From positions 1 through 6,427 of the forward strand of contig JALXAI010000231.1 in NCBI GenBank assembly GCA_026992215.1: a stretch of DNA of 6,427 bases, given 5' to 3'. The notes beneath the pieces are model-generated. The model was not told the origin of the DNA. It saw only the letters and a program-made list of their open reading frames with translations, and made no database searches. The position numbers and the translations under genes are program-made. How positions within the stretch are numbered: the stretch's first letter is position 1; every line of letters begins with the position of its first letter. This stretch comes from Desulfobacterales bacterium (GTDB lineage Bacteria > Desulfobacterota > Syntrophobacteria > B119-G9). Shown here piece by piece: positions 4,692-6,427 of the stretch.

Positions 4692-6427
4692 TCAAGCGTG
4701 TACATGCCTGTTTGTTTTAATTCTTTCTATCTGGCGAGTCAAATCGAGCATGGTTATACGGATATCTTGAGGATCTTTTCGACTGGCAATACCCTCTCTC
4801 ATGGCGGCCAGGGCTGCTTCCTGGCAAACAGCGGCGATGTCGGCACCCGAGAAACCTTCCCCGGCGATGGTAGCGAGCCTGGTCAAATCCACATCCGGCT
4901 CCAGGGGCTTGCCCTTGAGATGAATCCCGAAGATCTTTTCCCTTGCCTCCTGATCAGGCAAGGGGAGTTTCAGGATAAGGTCAAAACGGCCCGGTCTCAG
5001 CAAAGCCGGATCAAGAAATTCGGGGTGCGCGGTTGCGGCAAGCACAATTACACCTGTTAACCTTTCTATCCCGTCCATTTCGTTCAAAAACTGGCTCACC
5101 ATCCTTTGTCCCACCTCACTGTCGTGAGCAATATCCCGAATTGCGGCAAAAGAATCTATCTCGTCAAAAAATATTATGCAGGGAGCGGAAAGTCTTGCTT
5201 TCTTAAAAACATCCCTGATGCCTTTTTCGCTTTCTCCCACGTACTTCGATATGAGCTCGGGGCCTTTTACCGCGATGAAATTCACCCCTGATTCTTTTGC
5301 GACGGCCTGGGCAATGAGGGTTTTTCCCGTCCCGTGCGCGCCGGTGAGCAGAATACCTTTTGGTGGCTGAGAGTTTAAAGCCTCGAAGTACTCGGGGTAT
5401 TTTATCGGCCATTCGATGGCCTCTCTGAGCTTCTCCTTTTCCTCTTCAAGGCCTCCAATATCGTCCCATCTTATATCAGGCACTTCCAGGAATACTTCCC
5501 GGATGGCGGAAGGTTCTATTTCTTTTAAAGCCTTCAGAAAATCGTCCTGGGTCACCGTAACTTTTTCCAAAAATCCGGAATCAAGTTTTTCTTCCCTGCC
5601 CTCAATTTCGGGCATGAATCTCCTGATAGCGTTCATTGCGGCTTCCCGGCACAGCGCCGCCAGATCTGCTCCCACAAAACCATGAGTTCTTTTTGCCAGG
5701 TCGTAGAGGTCAACGTCACGGTGAAGCGGCATTTTCCTCGAGTGGATTTCAAGAATCGAATGCCTGGCCGTGACCTTGGGTATCGGGATGGCAACCTCCC
5801 GATCAAACCTTCCGGGTCTTCTCAAGGCAGGATCCAGAACATTGGGAATATTGGTCGCCCCGATGACGACAACCTGACCTCGCTGTTCCAACCCGTCCAT
5901 CAGGGCCAGCAACTGGGCCACGACTCTCTTTTCCACTTCCCCGTGCACTTCTTCTCTCTTCGGAGCAATAGCGTCAATCTCGTCCAGGAAAATAATCGCC
6001 GGAGCCTCCTTGGTGGCCTCATCGAAAATACTCCTCAGGGCCGCTTCACTTTCCCCGTAGTACTTGTTCATTATTTCGGGCCCGTTTATCAGGAAGAATT
6101 TTGCCTTGACTTCGTCGGCAATTATCCGTGCCATAAGGGTTTTTCCGGTTCCCGGAGGCCCATGCATGAGTACTCCCTTCGGAGGATCAACGCCCAGGTG
6201 TTCAAAGAGTTCGGGGTGTTTCAGAGGGATTTCAACAATTTCTTTTACTCGCCTGAGTTCTTCGTCGAGGCCACCTATGTCATCGTAACTGTATCTTCTT
6301 CGTCTTTCGACTTCGTATTGCATTTCACCGCCACGGCCAATAATCTCTATGGCCGTTTCACGACCGACCAGGGCAACTGGCATGGGAGGTTCAATGACGT
6401 TCACGGTAAAAAAGTGGGTATGAGATC
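4692..6427 (-). CDS. Cdc48/p97-like tandem AAA+ ATPase (5' end outside window)
   Basis: Two AAA domains with the Cdc48/VAT layout, a hexameric unfoldase that threads substrate proteins through its pore. Numbering from the GTG at 6404: D1 has YDDIGGLDEE (40-49), Walker A GPPGTGKT (82-89), pore loop KYYGESE (114-120), Walker B IIFLDEID (137-144), sensor-1 Asn185 and arginine fingers Arg196/Arg199. The linker EPSAIREVFLEVPDIRWDDIGGLE is a family hallmark. D2 has Walker A GAHGTGKT (355-362), pore loop KYVGESE (387-393), Walker B IIFFDEID (410-417) and Arg470/Arg473. Sensor 1 reads AATAHPE (456-462), with Ala459 where Asn is expected. The frame stays open from the GTG to the right edge (reading SHTHFFT before it), and the residues before D1 (VALVGRETAIEI) resemble the end of a Cdc48 N domain. 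The real start is therefore beyond the window, and this is a partial gene. No FtsH-type protease domain or membrane segment follows. It is the first visible gene of the minus-strand run, 9 bases before the GT4 gene. Substrates are unknown. Confidence 0.93.
   Translation of the reverse strand, partial: SHTHFFTVNVIEPPMPVALVGRETAIEIIGRGGEMQYEVERRRRYSYDDIGGLDEELRRVKEIVEIPLKHPELFEHLGVDPPKGVLMHGPPGTGKTLMARIIADEVKAKFFLINGPEIMNKYYGESEAALRSIFDEATKEAPAIIFLDEIDAIAPKREEVHGEVEKRVVAQLLALMDGLEQRGQVVVIGATNIPNVLDPALRRPGRFDREVAIPIPKVTARHSILEIHSRKMPLHRDVDLYDLAKRTHGFVGADLAALCREAAMNAIRRFMPEIEGREEKLDSGFLEKVTVTQDDFLKALKEIEPSAIREVFLEVPDIRWDDIGGLEEEKEKLREAIEWPIKYPEYFEALNSQPPKGILLTGAHGTGKTLIAQAVAKESGVNFIAVKGPELISKYVGESEKGIRDVFKKARLSAPCIIFFDEIDSFAAIRDIAHDSEVGQRMVSQFLNEMDGIERLTGVIVLAATAHPEFLDPALLRPGRFDLILKLPLPDQEAREKIFGIHLKGKPLEPDVDLTRLATIAGEGFSGADIAAVCQEAALAAMREGIASRKDPQDIRITMLDLTRQIERIKTNRHVHA

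Noticed and set aside
4862..4876. Sequence resembling the ops/JUMPstart element (GGTAGCG)
   Set aside because: It is only a partial match to the GGCGGTAGCGT core, lies inside the ATPase coding region on the opposite strand, and is not upstream of any plus-strand gene.
4359..5060. A 233-codon plus-strand open frame
   Set aside because: It is antisense to the start of the GT4 gene and the D2 end of the ATPase, with no family motif; a shadow of conserved coding on the other strand.

Overview
The window suggests a Gram-negative (diderm) bacterium: four of its five main genes have the signatures of lipopolysaccharide (LPS) inner-core assembly. Base composition looks moderate (about half G+C by eye), and TTG and GTG starts appear likely. 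The lineage cannot be fixed from the sequence. A Cdc48/p97-type tandem AAA ATPase is uncommon in bacteria but occurs in scattered lineages, so an environmental, possibly deltaproteobacterial-type, genome is a guess only.

Layout: positions 1-42 may hold the last codons of an upstream plus-strand gene, followed by an AT-rich leader of about 60 bases. A plus-strand pair follows: a GT9 (heptosyltransferase-family) gene at 102-1148, then at 1179-2735 a gene for a protein with two consecutive WaaP/Kdo-kinase-like domains. Facing it is a minus-strand run, in order of transcription: a Cdc48-like ATPase that enters from beyond the right edge (6427 to 4692), a WaaG-like GT4 glycosyltransferase (4682-3516), and a WaaP-type heptose kinase (3544-2732). 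The two transcription units meet tail to tail at 2732-2735, where one TTAA palindrome supplies both stop codons.

How the genes fit together (inference from families): the GT9 enzyme would add a heptose or similar sugar to the growing core on the cytoplasmic face of the inner membrane. The GT4 enzyme would add a further core sugar, and the WaaP enzyme and the double kinase would phosphorylate core sugars. Three small-molecule-kinase-like domains within about 2.4 kb suggest a heavily or variably phosphorylated core. The ATPase is the outlier. It is probably co-transcribed with the LPS genes (9-base gap), and its second AAA ring has a non-standard Walker A and lacks the sensor-1 asparagine.

The window is almost fully coding. 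I saw no RNA gene, mobile element, CRISPR array or long repeat. I do not see a wholly new system. The points most worth a second look are the double kinase, the unusual D2 ring of the ATPase, and the ATPase's link to LPS genes.
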